From: Bacillota bacterium
GTDB taxonomy: Bacteria; Bacillota; Clostridia; Lachnospirales; Anaerotignaceae
NCBI GenBank assembly: GCA_019422105.1
Contig: JAHZDZ010000002.1
Coordinates: forward strand, 254,685 to 312,245
Direction of reading: 5' to 3'
Length of the DNA: 57,561 nucleotides
Position numbers and translations under genes: made by a program. The notes beneath the pieces were generated by a model. The model searched no databases and was not told where the DNA came from. It saw only the letters and a program-made list of their open reading frames with translations. Below are positions 8,647-16,381 of this stretch, one piece after another; the first letter of the stretch is position 1, and each line of letters begins with the position of its first letter.

Positions 8647-8951
8647 GGCATGCATTAGTCGTTCCTCCTGTCGCTCACGCCTGCGGCGTCCGGCTTGCTT
8701 GCCGGTAACCAATACCTTTGCTGCGCAAATGACCGCTTTTATGATATAATATCCGTGAAAAAGCGGAGAGAAGCTGAAAAAGGAACAAAATGACTGCCTG
8801 CAGGCAAAGAGTGTTACTTTGAAAGCTTCGAGGAGCAACGCGACCGACAAAACCGAAGGTTTTGGAGGAACTCCGCGAAATTTATGATATAATATGAATA
8901 ACCGTACGGGAAAATAAAACAGGAGCAGTGCCGTACAGGAAGGAGCAGTGT

Positions 8952-9689
8952 ATGAAAAATTATAAAATAGTATTAAAATATGACGGAGGAAGATATAACG
9001 GATGGCAGAAGCAGGGGAATACAGTCAATACCATTCAGGAAAGGATTGAAACTGTACTGTCTAAAATGATCGGGTCTGAGGTGGAGATAGCGGGGTCGGG
9101 CAGAACGGATGCGGGTGCCCATGCCGCGGGACAGGTTGCGAACTTTAAGCTGGAAACTTCCATGAAGACCGAAGAGCTGATGGATTATTTGAATCAATAC
9201 CTGCCCCATGATATTGCGGTGACAAGTATTAAGGAGATGCCGTTTCGGTTTCACAGCAGACTGAACGCCAAAAAGAAGAAATACCTGTATCGTATCTGGA
9301 ATAGTAAAATACCCAATGTTTTTTTGCGGAATTATATGTATCAATGCAGGGAGGCTCTTAATATAAAGGCAATGGAGGAGGCAGGACGGTATTTTTTGGG
9401 CGAGCATGACTTTAAGGCCTTTTGCTCCAACAATAGGATGAAAAAAACCACAGTCAGGACAATATATGATATTTCTGTTGATAAAGACGGGGACGAAATT
9501 CGCATTTTATTCAGCGGCAACGGATTTTTGTATAACATGGTTCGAATTATGACAGGCACGCTTATTGAAGTGGGTGAGGGAAAACGTCGGCCCGAGGAAA
9601 TCAAAGATATTTTAGAGGGAAGAGACAGGGAAAAAGCGGGATTTACAGCGCCTGCTTATGGTCTTATACTTATGGAGGTCAGCTATTGA
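8952..9689 (+). CDS. truA: tRNA pseudouridine synthase A
   Basis: 245 residues, the usual TruA length. It isomerises uridines 38-40 in the anticodon stem of tRNAs. The catalytic motif GSGRTDAGAHA places the nucleophilic Asp at residue 53. YLYRIW and the C-terminal NGFLYNMVRIM, a stretch conserved in TruA, are present. An upstream in-frame ATG at 8928 exists, but AGGAAGGAG just before 8952 fixes the later start. The gene is alone, 59 bp after the extended -10 box of element A, which may be its promoter. Confidence 0.97.
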   Translation: MKNYKIVLKYDGGRYNGWQKQGNTVNTIQERIETVLSKMIGSEVEIAGSGRTDAGAHAAGQVANFKLETSMKTEELMDYLNQYLPHDIAVTSIKEMPFRFHSRLNAKKKKYLYRIWNSKIPNVFLRNYMYQCREALNIKAMEEAGRYFLGEHDFKAFCSNNRMKKTTVRTIYDISVDKDGDEIRILFSGNGFLYNMVRIMTGTLIEVGEGKRRPEEIKDILEGRDREKAGFTAPAYGLILMEVSY

Positions 9690-9860
9690 GACAAGGGGAT
9701 TGTTTCGGTAAATTGTAAACGCGCGTGTATTTGACTTGTCAGATGGAGATTCAGGACCTTTCTCAACCGACGGCTGACGTTGGTAAAGTACAGAAAAGAC
9801 AGAATGAAAGACATAGAAACCTTATATAGAGGGAAATATATTATGAAAACAGGGAAAGAG

Positions 9861-9909
9861 GACAGTACTGTCAGCCTTAGTTGACGAAACTGTGTTTCGG
9901 CACTATACT
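9861..9909 (+). promoter_or_regulatory. Promoter with upstream palindrome for the small membrane protein
   Basis: TTGACG (9881-9886), a 17-bp spacer and TATACT (9904-9909). Just upstream is the perfect 12-bp palindrome GACAGTACTGTC (9861-9872), placed where an activator or repressor could sit. Confidence 0.6.
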
Positions 9910-9957
9910 TTATATAAGTGTCCTTTCGGCACAATTTGACTTTTGGGGGAGAACAAA

Positions 9958-10338
9958 ATGTATCATTCAAATGTTTATGATGTGATTGCCGTCGGCATTG
10001 GTACAGGCTATTCCTTATTTGTATTTGCAATAGCTGTGCTTTCCATTGTCGCGGTGTGGAAAATCTTTACTAAGGCGGGCATACCCGGATGGGCGTCTCT
10101 GATACCGATTTATAATGTGTATTGCCTTTGTAAAATTACCTTTGGTAGCGGCTGGATGTTTTTGTTAATGATTATACCGATTCTCAATATTGTTATTGCC
10201 ATTATGCTTTGCTTTAAGCTGGCAAAGGTTTTTGGGTACGGCATTGCCTTCGGATTTGGTCTGCTGGTTTTTAATACTATTTTTATACTGATTCTTGGCT
10301 TTGGCAGCAATTCCTATATTGGACCTGACAGAAGCTGA
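9958..10338 (+). CDS. Small membrane protein, DUF5684-like
   Basis: About 126 residues with four hydrophobic segments and the motif KAGIPGWASLIPIYNVY, a signature of small bacterial membrane proteins annotated as DUF5684, often next to signal peptidase domains elsewhere. Function is unknown. TTG 9943 is in frame, but GGGGGAG at 9944-9950 fits ATG 9958. It stands alone between its promoter and a strong terminator. Nothing catalytic is visible. Confidence 0.7.
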   Translation: MYHSNVYDVIAVGIGTGYSLFVFAIAVLSIVAVWKIFTKAGIPGWASLIPIYNVYCLCKITFGSGWMFLLMIIPILNIVIAIMLCFKLAKVFGYGIAFGFGLLVFNTIFILILGFGSNSYIGPDRS

Positions 10339-10345
10339 ACAAAAA

Positions 10346-10379
10346 AACAGTCTGTTTCTTGGAAACAGGCTGTTTTTTT
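10346..10379 (+). terminator. Intrinsic terminator, probably bidirectional
   Basis: AACAGTCTGTTTC pairs with GAAACAGGCTGTT across a 3-nt loop and ends in seven T residues. The A-rich left arm would let it serve the converging minus-strand regulator gene too. Confidence 0.85.
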
Positions 10380-10481
10380 GCCCTTGTATTATCGTATTCC
10401 CGCAGAGAAGAAATTGATATTATTTCAATAGATACAAAAAATAATGGAAAGTATAACGAACCGATTATGGAAAACAGGGGG

Positions 10482-11180
10482 TTATTTGTGCGGATAAGGA
10501 AGAGCGGATTCCAGTGTTATGTCTTCCTTTAAATGAAAATGATTTTTTTGGAAGGTCAAATATCCCTCTTTCTGCAGCTTGCTCAGCTCATTTGACATGG
10601 CGCTTCTGTCGACAGCAAGGTATTCTGCCAGCTGCTGACGGTTAAAGGGTATCTCAAAGGATGGAGAGGCGCATTTCAGGGATTGGTCGGACAGATAGGA
10701 TAATAGCTTTTCCCTTGTTGTTTTTTTCGCCATGTGTTCCATTTTTTTTGTCAGCATGAGATTTTTTTCTGATAGCACTGAAAGCAGATTCCGGATCAGG
10801 CGGCTGTGAAAGTCACAGGCGGAGGTGCATACATTCATTACCCTAAAGATGTCCAGAAAAAGAATGCTGCAGTTTTCAGCCGCTACAGCACTGACCTCAA
10901 TTGTGCCGGACTGTGCGCAGGCATAGGCTTCTCCGAACAGGTTGCCGCAGGAAGCCTCCCCTATGATAGTGCGGTTTCCCCAAAAATCTTCCTTTACAAT
11001 ATGAACTGCACCTGATAATACCAGTCCGATTCGATGTATTTTTTCTCCGCTTCGGAATATAAAAACGCCTTTTTGAAAATTTTTTTCCCGCGCTGAGAGG
11101 CAGGACAGCATGGAGCTTATCTCTTTTTCCTCAATTCCGCGGAACAGGGGAGATTTTTTTAATATTTTGCAGTTTTCCAT
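10482..11180 (-). CDS. Crp/Fnr-family regulator, divergent from hcp
   Basis: 232 residues: an N-terminal cyclic-nucleotide-binding-like beta-roll (about 10-120) and a C-terminal winged helix with FNRQQLAEYLAVDRSAMSNELSKL (split here only by position) as the recognition helix. It lacks the N-terminal Cys cluster of FNR. Regulators of this type next to hcp (HcpR-like) respond to nitrosative stress and switch on hcp, and divergence across a 93-bp gap with two overlapping dyads supports that role. The exact subfamily is inferred from context. Confidence 0.85.
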   Translation of the reverse strand: MENCKILKKSPLFRGIEEKEISSMLSCLSAREKNFQKGVFIFRSGEKIHRIGLVLSGAVHIVKEDFWGNRTIIGEASCGNLFGEAYACAQSGTIEVSAVAAENCSILFLDIFRVMNVCTSACDFHSRLIRNLLSVLSEKNLMLTKKMEHMAKKTTREKLLSYLSDQSLKCASPSFEIPFNRQQLAEYLAVDRSAMSNELSKLQKEGYLTFQKNHFHLKEDITLESALPYPHK

Positions 11181-11196
11181 ATTTTTCTCCTATTTC

Positions 11197-11238
11197 GTTG
11201 TAAAAACAACATATTTGTTTGATTTATTATAATATACT
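11197..11238 (+). promoter_or_regulatory. Overlapping dyads and -10 between the Fnr-type gene and hcp
   Basis: GTTGTaaaaACAAC (11197-11210) and AAACAAcatatTTGTTT (11204-11220) overlap. A -10 candidate TATAAT (11228-11233) or TATACT (11233-11238) has no good -35 at the right distance, as in activator-dependent promoters. If TATACT is used, the first dyad is centred near -41.5. Confidence 0.55.
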
Positions 11239-11273
11239 GTTTTCAGAAAGTCAATCAGAAAGGGGAATGAAAA

Positions 11274-12866
11274 ATGGAGAAGGAAATGTTTTGTTTTCAG
11301 TGTGAACAGACTGCGGGGTGCAGCGGGTGCATGGGTAAGACAGGCGTATGCGGCAAAAGCGCCGACTGCGCTAATTTGCAGGATGAACTGACAGGAGCTT
11401 TGATAGGACTTAGCAGGGTTTGTGACACCAATGGGAAAAGAAAGGAAACTGACAGGCTGTTGCTGGAGGGCTTATTTACGACAGTTACAAATGTAAATTT
11501 CAATGAAGATACGATACAGGAAATGATTGAGAGAGTAAACAGGGAAAAAGCCCTTATTATGCCGGGGTGTTCTGCATGTGCTTTTCCCTGCGGCCATAAC
11601 GGCAATTATGATATGAGCCGGCTCTGGGAAGAAAATGAGGATATTCGTTCCCTGAAATCGTTGATTCTGTTTGGTATCAGGGGAATGGCCGCTTATGCCT
11701 ATCACGCTATGATTTTGGGATATGAAGAGGAGGAAGTGCTGCGCTTTTTTTATAAAGCACTCTTTGCCATAGGGGAGGACTGGGGTATGGATGAACTGCT
11801 TCCCTTAGTAATGGAAACGGGGAAGGTAAACCTGAAATGTATGGAAATGCTTGACAGAGCAAACACAGAAAGCTTTGGAACACCGGAACCCACAAGGGTT
11901 TCTCTCACGGTAGAAAAGGGCCCTTTTATTGTAATTTCAGGCCATGACCTGTACGATTTGAAGCTGCTTTTGGAGCAGACGGAGGGGAAGGGGGTGAATA
12001 TTTATACCCATGGTGAGATGCTTCCGGCGCATGCCTATCCTCTTTTGAGAAAATATTCTCATTTGAAAGGAAATTATGGCACAGCGTGGCACAATCAGCA
12101 GAGGGAATTCCAGGATCTTCCCGCTCCAATACTGTTTACAACAAACTGTATTATGCCTGTAAAGGAAAGCTACGCTGACAGGGTATTTACAACGGAGGTG
12201 GTTTCTTATCCGAAAATGCGCCATATTGGGGAAGAAAAGGATTTCTCGCCTGTCATTGAAAGAGCTCTCGCCCTGGGCGGTTTTTCTGAGAACAGGCAAT
12301 TTAAGGGCATAAACGGCGGCGATGAGGTTATGACGGGCTTTGGTCACGGTGCTGTGTTATCTGTGGCGGATAAGGTGATAGAGGCGGTGAAAAGCGGAGA
12401 AATAAAACACTTTTTCCTTGTGGGCGGCTGTGACGGCGCCAGAGGCAACAGAAGCTATTATACGGATTTTGTGAGACAGACGCCTGAGGATACGGTTATT
12501 TTGACGCTGGCCTGCGGTAAATACCGCTTTAATGATTTGGATTTGGGAACCATAGGAGAGCTTCCGAGAATCATGGATATGGGACAGTGCAACGACGCTT
12601 ACAGTGCCATAAAGGTTGCAGTTGCTCTGTCAGAGGCATTCGGATGCGGTGTCAATGAGCTGCCGCTTTCCATGGTGCTCTCCTGGTATGAACAGAAGGC
12701 GGTTTGTATTCTGCTTACTTTACTGTATCTAGGTATACAAAATATCACAATTGGACCGAGTCTGCCCGCTTTCCTCTCCCCTAATATATTACAATATCTG
12801 ATAGAGCAGTATCATATTTCACCTATCAGTACGCCGCAGGAGGATCTGAAAAAAATGCTCGGGTAA
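11274..12866 (+). CDS. hcp: Hydroxylamine reductase / hybrid cluster protein
   Basis: 530 residues. Hcp carries a 4Fe-4S (or 2Fe-2S) cluster and a hybrid 4Fe-2S-2O cluster and acts as a nitric oxide or hydroxylamine reductase in anaerobes. N-terminal cysteines lie at 7, 10, 19 and 26 (CX2CX8CX6C), close to the class I pattern. Hybrid-cluster regions GCSACAFPCGHNG, TTNCIMP, GGCDGARG and LACGKYRFN are present. AAAGGGG precedes the ATG. The divergent Crp/Fnr gene and the shared dyads suggest stress-induced control. No hcr-type oxidoreductase gene is adjacent. Confidence 0.96.
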   Translation: MEKEMFCFQCEQTAGCSGCMGKTGVCGKSADCANLQDELTGALIGLSRVCDTNGKRKETDRLLLEGLFTTVTNVNFNEDTIQEMIERVNREKALIMPGCSACAFPCGHNGNYDMSRLWEENEDIRSLKSLILFGIRGMAAYAYHAMILGYEEEEVLRFFYKALFAIGEDWGMDELLPLVMETGKVNLKCMEMLDRANTESFGTPEPTRVSLTVEKGPFIVISGHDLYDLKLLLEQTEGKGVNIYTHGEMLPAHAYPLLRKYSHLKGNYGTAWHNQQREFQDLPAPILFTTNCIMPVKESYADRVFTTEVVSYPKMRHIGEEKDFSPVIERALALGGFSENRQFKGINGGDEVMTGFGHGAVLSVADKVIEAVKSGEIKHFFLVGGCDGARGNRSYYTDFVRQTPEDTVILTLACGKYRFNDLDLGTIGELPRIMDMGQCNDAYSAIKVAVALSEAFGCGVNELPLSMVLSWYEQKAVCILLTLLYLGIQNITIGPSLPAFLSPNILQYLIEQYHISPISTPQEDLKKMLG

Positions 12867-12993
12867 GAAGAAGCCCCTAGAAGTTTGGAAAAAAGGCCCC
12901 CAGAAAAAATTATATCAATCCCGTACTATTTTATATAAATAAACTTCCAGCATGAAGAACAATACCGGCATGAAAGAATACAGTTTTATGTGC

Positions 12994-13022
12994 TTGTAAA
13001 AACATTGTCCTTGCTATATGAT
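12994..13022 (+). promoter_or_regulatory. Promoter of the PLP decarboxylase gene
   Basis: TTGTAA (12994-12999), a 17-bp spacer and TATGAT (13017-13022), 28 bp before the start codon. Confidence 0.5.
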
Positions 13023-13049
13023 AAAAGAAAAAGCAGGGAGGATTATAAT

Positions 13050-14279
13050 ATGCGAACAAATCAGCTGTATGATATTTATCAGAAATATGAAAGACCTTTT
13101 TATGTTTATGAGGAGGAGATATTAAGACGGCAGACAGAGATGCTGAAGAATACGCTGCCTAAATTTGAATTTTTATATTCTGTGAAAACGAATCCTATGG
13201 AATCCATAGTCGCTTTTGTCGCAAAGCAGGGCTTTGGCGCTGACGCCGCTTCTGTTGAGGAGGTAATGAAGGGAGTCCGTGCGGGAATACCAAAGGATAA
13301 AATTATTTTTTCCTCTCCCGGACGGACAATGCGGGATTTTGAGGAAACCTATGATAAGGCGGTAATCACTGCTGACAGCTTTCATGAGCTGGAAATGCTT
13401 CAGGAGTTGGCCGAAAAGAAAGATATTCACTTAAAGGTTGGTATCCGCATCAATCCTGACTATACCATGTCAGGCGGAAAGGGGACAAGCAACAAATTCG
13501 GTGTGGACGAGGAAGAGCTGCCAAAGAGAAAGGAATTTTTTGCGTCACTGAAAAATATTTCAATCTGCGGCGTTCATGTACATATCCAGTCACAGATCTT
13601 ATCCTATGAAACGTTATACCGTTATTATAAAAAGGTGCTGGAGCTGTCTGTATACTGTCAGGAGGAAATGGGCTTTTCAATCGAATTTGTCAATTTCGGC
13701 GGCGGTGTTGGACTGGTTTATGATAAAAGCAAGGAAAGTCCCCTGGACATTGAAATGCTGTCAAAAAAATGTGACGGCATATTAGACGAAATGAAGGATA
13801 AGCTGCATGCCAGACTGATTATTGAAAGCGGCCGTTTTGTTGTCTGTGAAGCGGGAACCTATTATACACCGATTATTGACAGCAAAATTTCAAGAGGCAT
13901 GAAATATCTTCTGGTAAAAAATACGTTAAATGGTTTTATGAGACCGTCTCTTGCGGAAATGATAAAGGGTTATTGCGGGGATGGAGAAATTCCTGCCTGT
14001 GAGCCGCTGTACACGGAAGAAAATGCCTTTGCCTTTGGGGTAGTCGGCAAAGAAACGAATGCAGAAAAGGAAACTGTTACAATCTGCGGAAATTTATGTA
14101 CCGGCGCTGATGTTATGGCAAAAAGCGTACTGCTGCCAAAGGCGGAAATCGGAGATTTGATTTCTGTTGATCATGCGGGCAGCTATGCGTTTTCTCTATC
14201 CGCTCTGTTGTTTTCCAGCCATAAGCTTCCTCTTCAGGTATACCTTGGCGAAGACGGCACGGCTTTGATAGAGGAATAA
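13050..14279 (+). CDS. Fold-type III PLP-dependent decarboxylase (DAP/ornithine decarboxylase family)
   Basis: 409 residues with an alanine-racemase-like barrel and a C-terminal beta domain. The PLP lysine is K46 in FLYSVKTNP. The phosphate-binding glycine loop is NFGGGVGL, and the second-subunit catalytic Cys and Tyr regions are GNLCTGADVM and AGSYAFS. These match diaminopimelate decarboxylase and its relatives. It stands alone with its own promoter and lacks lysine-pathway neighbours, so a substrate other than meso-diaminopimelate (for example in a peptide or metallophore pathway) is possible. The GGGAGG site fixes the start at 13050. Confidence 0.85.
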   Translation: MRTNQLYDIYQKYERPFYVYEEEILRRQTEMLKNTLPKFEFLYSVKTNPMESIVAFVAKQGFGADAASVEEVMKGVRAGIPKDKIIFSSPGRTMRDFEETYDKAVITADSFHELEMLQELAEKKDIHLKVGIRINPDYTMSGGKGTSNKFGVDEEELPKRKEFFASLKNISICGVHVHIQSQILSYETLYRYYKKVLELSVYCQEEMGFSIEFVNFGGGVGLVYDKSKESPLDIEMLSKKCDGILDEMKDKLHARLIIESGRFVVCEAGTYYTPIIDSKISRGMKYLLVKNTLNGFMRPSLAEMIKGYCGDGEIPACEPLYTEENAFAFGVVGKETNAEKETVTICGNLCTGADVMAKSVLLPKAEIGDLISVDHAGSYAFSLSALLFSSHKLPLQVYLGEDGTALIEE

Positions 14280-14347
14280 ACTTTTCCTTACTTGGGTTTG
14301 CTCAGGCGTTTTTCTATGTTGTCAGGCTGTTTTATTTAAAATGTGAG

Positions 14348-14388
14348 AAAAAGCGGGAGACAGTTTTATCAAGGAACTGCCTCCCGCT
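14348..14388 (-). terminator. Terminator read on the minus strand
   Basis: AGCGGGAG/CTCCCGCT with an inner AGTT/AACT extension forms a strong stem (14352-14388). On the minus strand it is followed by a T tract (plus-strand AAAAA, 14348-14352); on the plus strand there is none. It suggests that a minus-strand transcript once ended here. Confidence 0.55.
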
Positions 14389-14464
14389 GCTAAATTGTCC
14401 TGGGGTCAGACACAGTTTTGGAGGATAGCCGTTGCTTGTTCTGAAATAACTGTAGAATGACAGA

Positions 14465-14766
14465 TTAAATTTTACTTACTTTTTTTCTGACTGATGTAAA
14501 AAAGGAATGGTTTATCAAGCCCAACAGCAAAATGCCAAGGATAAGTGTGCCTCTCAATACGGCGGCAAGTATTTGTTTTTTTTTAGGCAAAAAGATTTTG
14601 CAGTTGCCCGCAATAGCTTCTGAAACGGCCTGTTTTTATTGCCATATTCTGGTTTGCGGGATATTCTTGTATTGCTTTTGTATGAAAAGCTGCATTCCTG
14701 CCGCATCTGAAGCGGACAGGCATAAAAATATAACGGCACAATCAGCATCCAAATGCCGCTTGTCAT
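14465..14766 (-). pseudogene. Decayed small membrane-protein gene with two apparent frameshifts
   Basis: A minus-strand ATG at 14766 has GAGGAG and AAGG just upstream and opens MTSGIWMLIVPLYFYA. Reading must then shift twice to continue, first near CGRNAAFHTK and again to QAVSEAIAGN, to reach a plausible hydrophobic end (VLRGTLILGILLLGLINHSF) and a stop at 14465. A minus-strand terminator follows. The pieces are consistent with a small two-span membrane protein now broken. I do not recognise the family, and chance cannot be excluded. Confidence 0.3.
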
Positions 14767-14891
14767 AGATACCTTGTCTCCTCATTAATATATAAATGAT
14801 TGATATTATGGATTTCTATTACAATTTCTTTTTTTGGTTTATTTAAAAAAAATCGGTATGTGATTTAAGCTTGAAACAGCATTTATTTTCA

Positions 14892-14920
14892 TTGACAGAG
14901 GAGAAAAAACATGATATACT
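14892..14920 (+). promoter_or_regulatory. Strong promoter of the cold-shock gene
   Basis: TTGACA (14892-14897), a 17-bp spacer and TATACT (14915-14920), giving a leader of roughly 130 nt before the start codon. Confidence 0.8.
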
Positions 14921-14951
14921 GAGACAGTATTTAAGGTGTATGTATAAGATT

Positions 14952-15013
14952 TCACATATTTGTAGAGATTATATGATCACTGGATATAATTTGTACAAAT
15001 ATGTGATTTTTTT
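14952..15013 (+). promoter_or_regulatory. Terminator-like hairpin in the cold-shock leader
   Basis: TCACATATTTGTA (14952-14964) pairs perfectly over 13 bp with TACAAATATGTGA (14994-15006) and is followed by seven T (15007-15013). It lies between the promoter and the start codon, so it is a candidate attenuator or thermosensitive leader element. Confidence 0.7.
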
Positions 15014-15055
15014 ATGTGACTTTGAGTAAAAAATAATTTTGAGGAGGTACCTAAC

Positions 15056-15256
15056 ATGAATGAAGGTACAGTAAAATGGTTTAACGCAGAAAAAGGTTTT
15101 GGTTTTATTTCCGTAAACGGCGGAGATGATGTATTCGTACATTTCTCAGCAATTCAGGGTGACGGTTTCAAAACATTGGAAGAGGGCCAGTCTGTAAGAT
15201 TTGATATCGTACAGGGCGCACGCGGCGCACAGGCTTCCAACGTAACAAGAATGTAA
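15056..15256 (+). CDS. CspA-family cold-shock protein
   Basis: 66 residues, the full length of a single cold-shock domain. RNP1 (KGFGFISV, from residue 13) and RNP2 (DVFVHF, 25-30) are intact. Such proteins bind single-stranded RNA and melt secondary structure, acting as RNA chaperones and antiterminators. GAGGAGG precedes the ATG. It is monocistronic with its own promoter, a hairpin leader and a terminator. Confidence 0.96.
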   Translation: MNEGTVKWFNAEKGFGFISVNGGDDVFVHFSAIQGDGFKTLEEGQSVRFDIVQGARGAQASNVTRM

Positions 15257-15271
15257 TTTGCGGCAGACGCC

Positions 15272-15303
15272 AAAAGCTGTTCATTTATGGACAGCTTTTT
15301 TTT
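15272..15303 (+). terminator. Intrinsic terminator after the cold-shock gene
   Basis: AAAAGCTGT pairs with ACAGCTTTT, ending in eight T residues. Confidence 0.85.
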
Positions 15304-15439
15304 GTGAGGAAATATATTTTGAATAATGAGATGAAAACGGATGATAACGGACAAGCTCTAAAAATAACTATCAGCGGCTGATTCAAACGGTGAACATTGA
15401 TATAAAAGCAGAGTTTGAACAATACGAAAAGTTCAGAAT

Positions 15440-15620
15440 ACCAGCCACGCTGCGTCATGATTGCAGAGCAATAAATAAGGAATAAAGGAAACGGCTTGAC
15501 CGAAAAAGGGTCAAGCCGTAAATCCAGCCACGCTGCGGCATGATTGCGCAAAAAATAGGAATAAAGGAAACGGCTTGACCGAAAAAGGGTCAGGCCGTAA
15601 ATCCAGCCACGCTGCGGCTG
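15440..15620. repeat. 79-bp repeat family, second locus
   Basis: CCAGCCACGCTGCG recurs at about 15442, 15524 and 15603, the last two 79 bp apart, with GGAAACGGCTTGACC, a GGGTCAAGCCGT partner arm and TAAATCCAGCC between. The arms form an ACGGCTTGACC/GGGTCAAGCCGT hairpin. Period and motifs match 1-213. The block abuts the 3' end of the TetR gene. Confidence 0.8.
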
Positions 15621-15624
15621 GATT

Positions 15625-16218
15625 TCATTGCCGGGAACGTTCAAATCTGGGCATAAGGACAGATAATATAATATTGTCTATTATTTTAACCAACTCTTCC
15701 CGGGGAACGGCTCCCTCCTCACTGAACCACCGGCGTATAATGCCGATAATACCGTATCCGAGAAAGCAGAAATTATACTCCGATTGTATTTTATCCGCGT
15801 TATGAAGAAGAAGTCCCTTCTGCACTTCAAACCCTTTTTCCGTTATGACGTCAATCAATTTGTTCAGGTAGCTGTTGCCGGAGGGACTGACAAACATAAT
15901 TCTGCAAATCTCCTGGTTTTCCTCAATATAGTCAAAAATTTGGTTGATAATATCAAAGGCAGAAAGGTTGTCCTGCGTAGGACGGTAGTTTTCAATTAAC
16001 TGAACAAATGTGTCAATCAGTTCATTTTCTACCTTTTCAAGAAGGTCATAGGTATCACAGTAGTGCAGATAGAAGGTGCCTCTGTTTAAGTCGGCCCGCT
16101 CGGTGATATCCTTTACGGTGATATCTTTGAACTCCTTTTCACACATCAGCTCCGCCAATGCTTTTCGGAGCATTTTTTTTGTCCTTTTAATCCTGCGATC
16201 CTCTTTTTCCACAGCCAT
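15625..16218 (-). CDS. TetR/AcrR-family regulator
   Basis: About 197 residues. The N-terminal helix-turn-helix is typical: ALAELMCEKEFKDITVKDI, then ADLNRGTFYLHY, the TetR signature with the characteristic Y-x-H-Y. The C-terminal ligand-binding domain (about 60-190) resembles the TetR_C_8-like group found in Firmicutes. TTG 16227 is in frame, but the ATG at 16218 is preferred. It diverges from the MMPL transporter across a 163-bp gap holding a ladder of dyads, which implies self-repression and repression of the transporter. Confidence 0.9.
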   Translation of the reverse strand: MAVEKEDRRIKRTKKMLRKALAELMCEKEFKDITVKDITERADLNRGTFYLHYCDTYDLLEKVENELIDTFVQLIENYRPTQDNLSAFDIINQIFDYIEENQEICRIMFVSPSGNSYLNKLIDVITEKGFEVQKGLLLHNADKIQSEYNFCFLGYGIIGIIRRWFSEEGAVPREELVKIIDNIILSVLMPRFERSRQ

Positions 16219-16267
16219 AATCCCCAAATCCTTTCCTTACAGTTAGTAGACATATAAATTATTTTTG

Positions 16268-16329
16268 TTGATTATTATACATCAAAATAAATATTGATTA
16301 TTGTTTTATCATACATATAGTATTATAAT
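16268..16329 (+). promoter_or_regulatory. TetR operator ladder and MMPL promoter
   Basis: TTGAT (16268-16272), ATCAA (16281-16285), TTGAT (16294-16298) and ATCAT (16308-16312) alternate every 13-14 bp, making three overlapping dyads. TTGTTT (16301-16306), a 17-bp spacer and TATAAT (16324-16329) form the promoter, so a bound repressor would cover the -35. Confidence 0.7.
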
Positions 16330-16381
16330 ACACATACGAACAAAAAGCAACACCATGTTTATTAATGGGGGGACACAATAT

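Larger units (their letters stand above)
8118..8893. repeat. Large interspersed element, copy A, upstream of truA
   Basis: Shares blocks with copies B (21046-21409) and C (24277-24720): a GCGGAGA start, TTTGGCGTT and CGTTCCAAAAT blocks, CTCCTGTCGCTCAC, TTGCTGCGCAAATG, and CGGAGAGAAGC/GAAGGTTTTGG near the right end. Two extended -10 boxes TGATATAAT lie at 8742-8750 and 8885-8893. Relative to copy C, about 380 bp is inserted, made of the 66-bp tandem array and one palindromic unit. No gene is supported inside; the long overlapping frames are products of the 66-bp period. Confidence 0.75.

Noticed and set aside
8078..8850. Several long overlapping frames on both strands with 22-residue protein repeats
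   Set aside because: They are caused by the 66-bp tandem repeat being divisible by three; no ribosome site or family supports any of them.
9842..9883. 13-codon frame with a GAGGG site upstream of the DUF5684-like gene
   Set aside because: Too short, lies upstream of the likely promoter, and nothing supports translation.
14532..14768. 78-codon plus-strand frame rich in Cys
   Set aside because: It is antisense to the decayed minus-strand gene, without a ribosome site.
15575..15805. Plus-strand frame over the 79-bp repeat and the TetR 3' end
   Set aside because: Antisense to the TetR gene and partly repeat; no supporting start.
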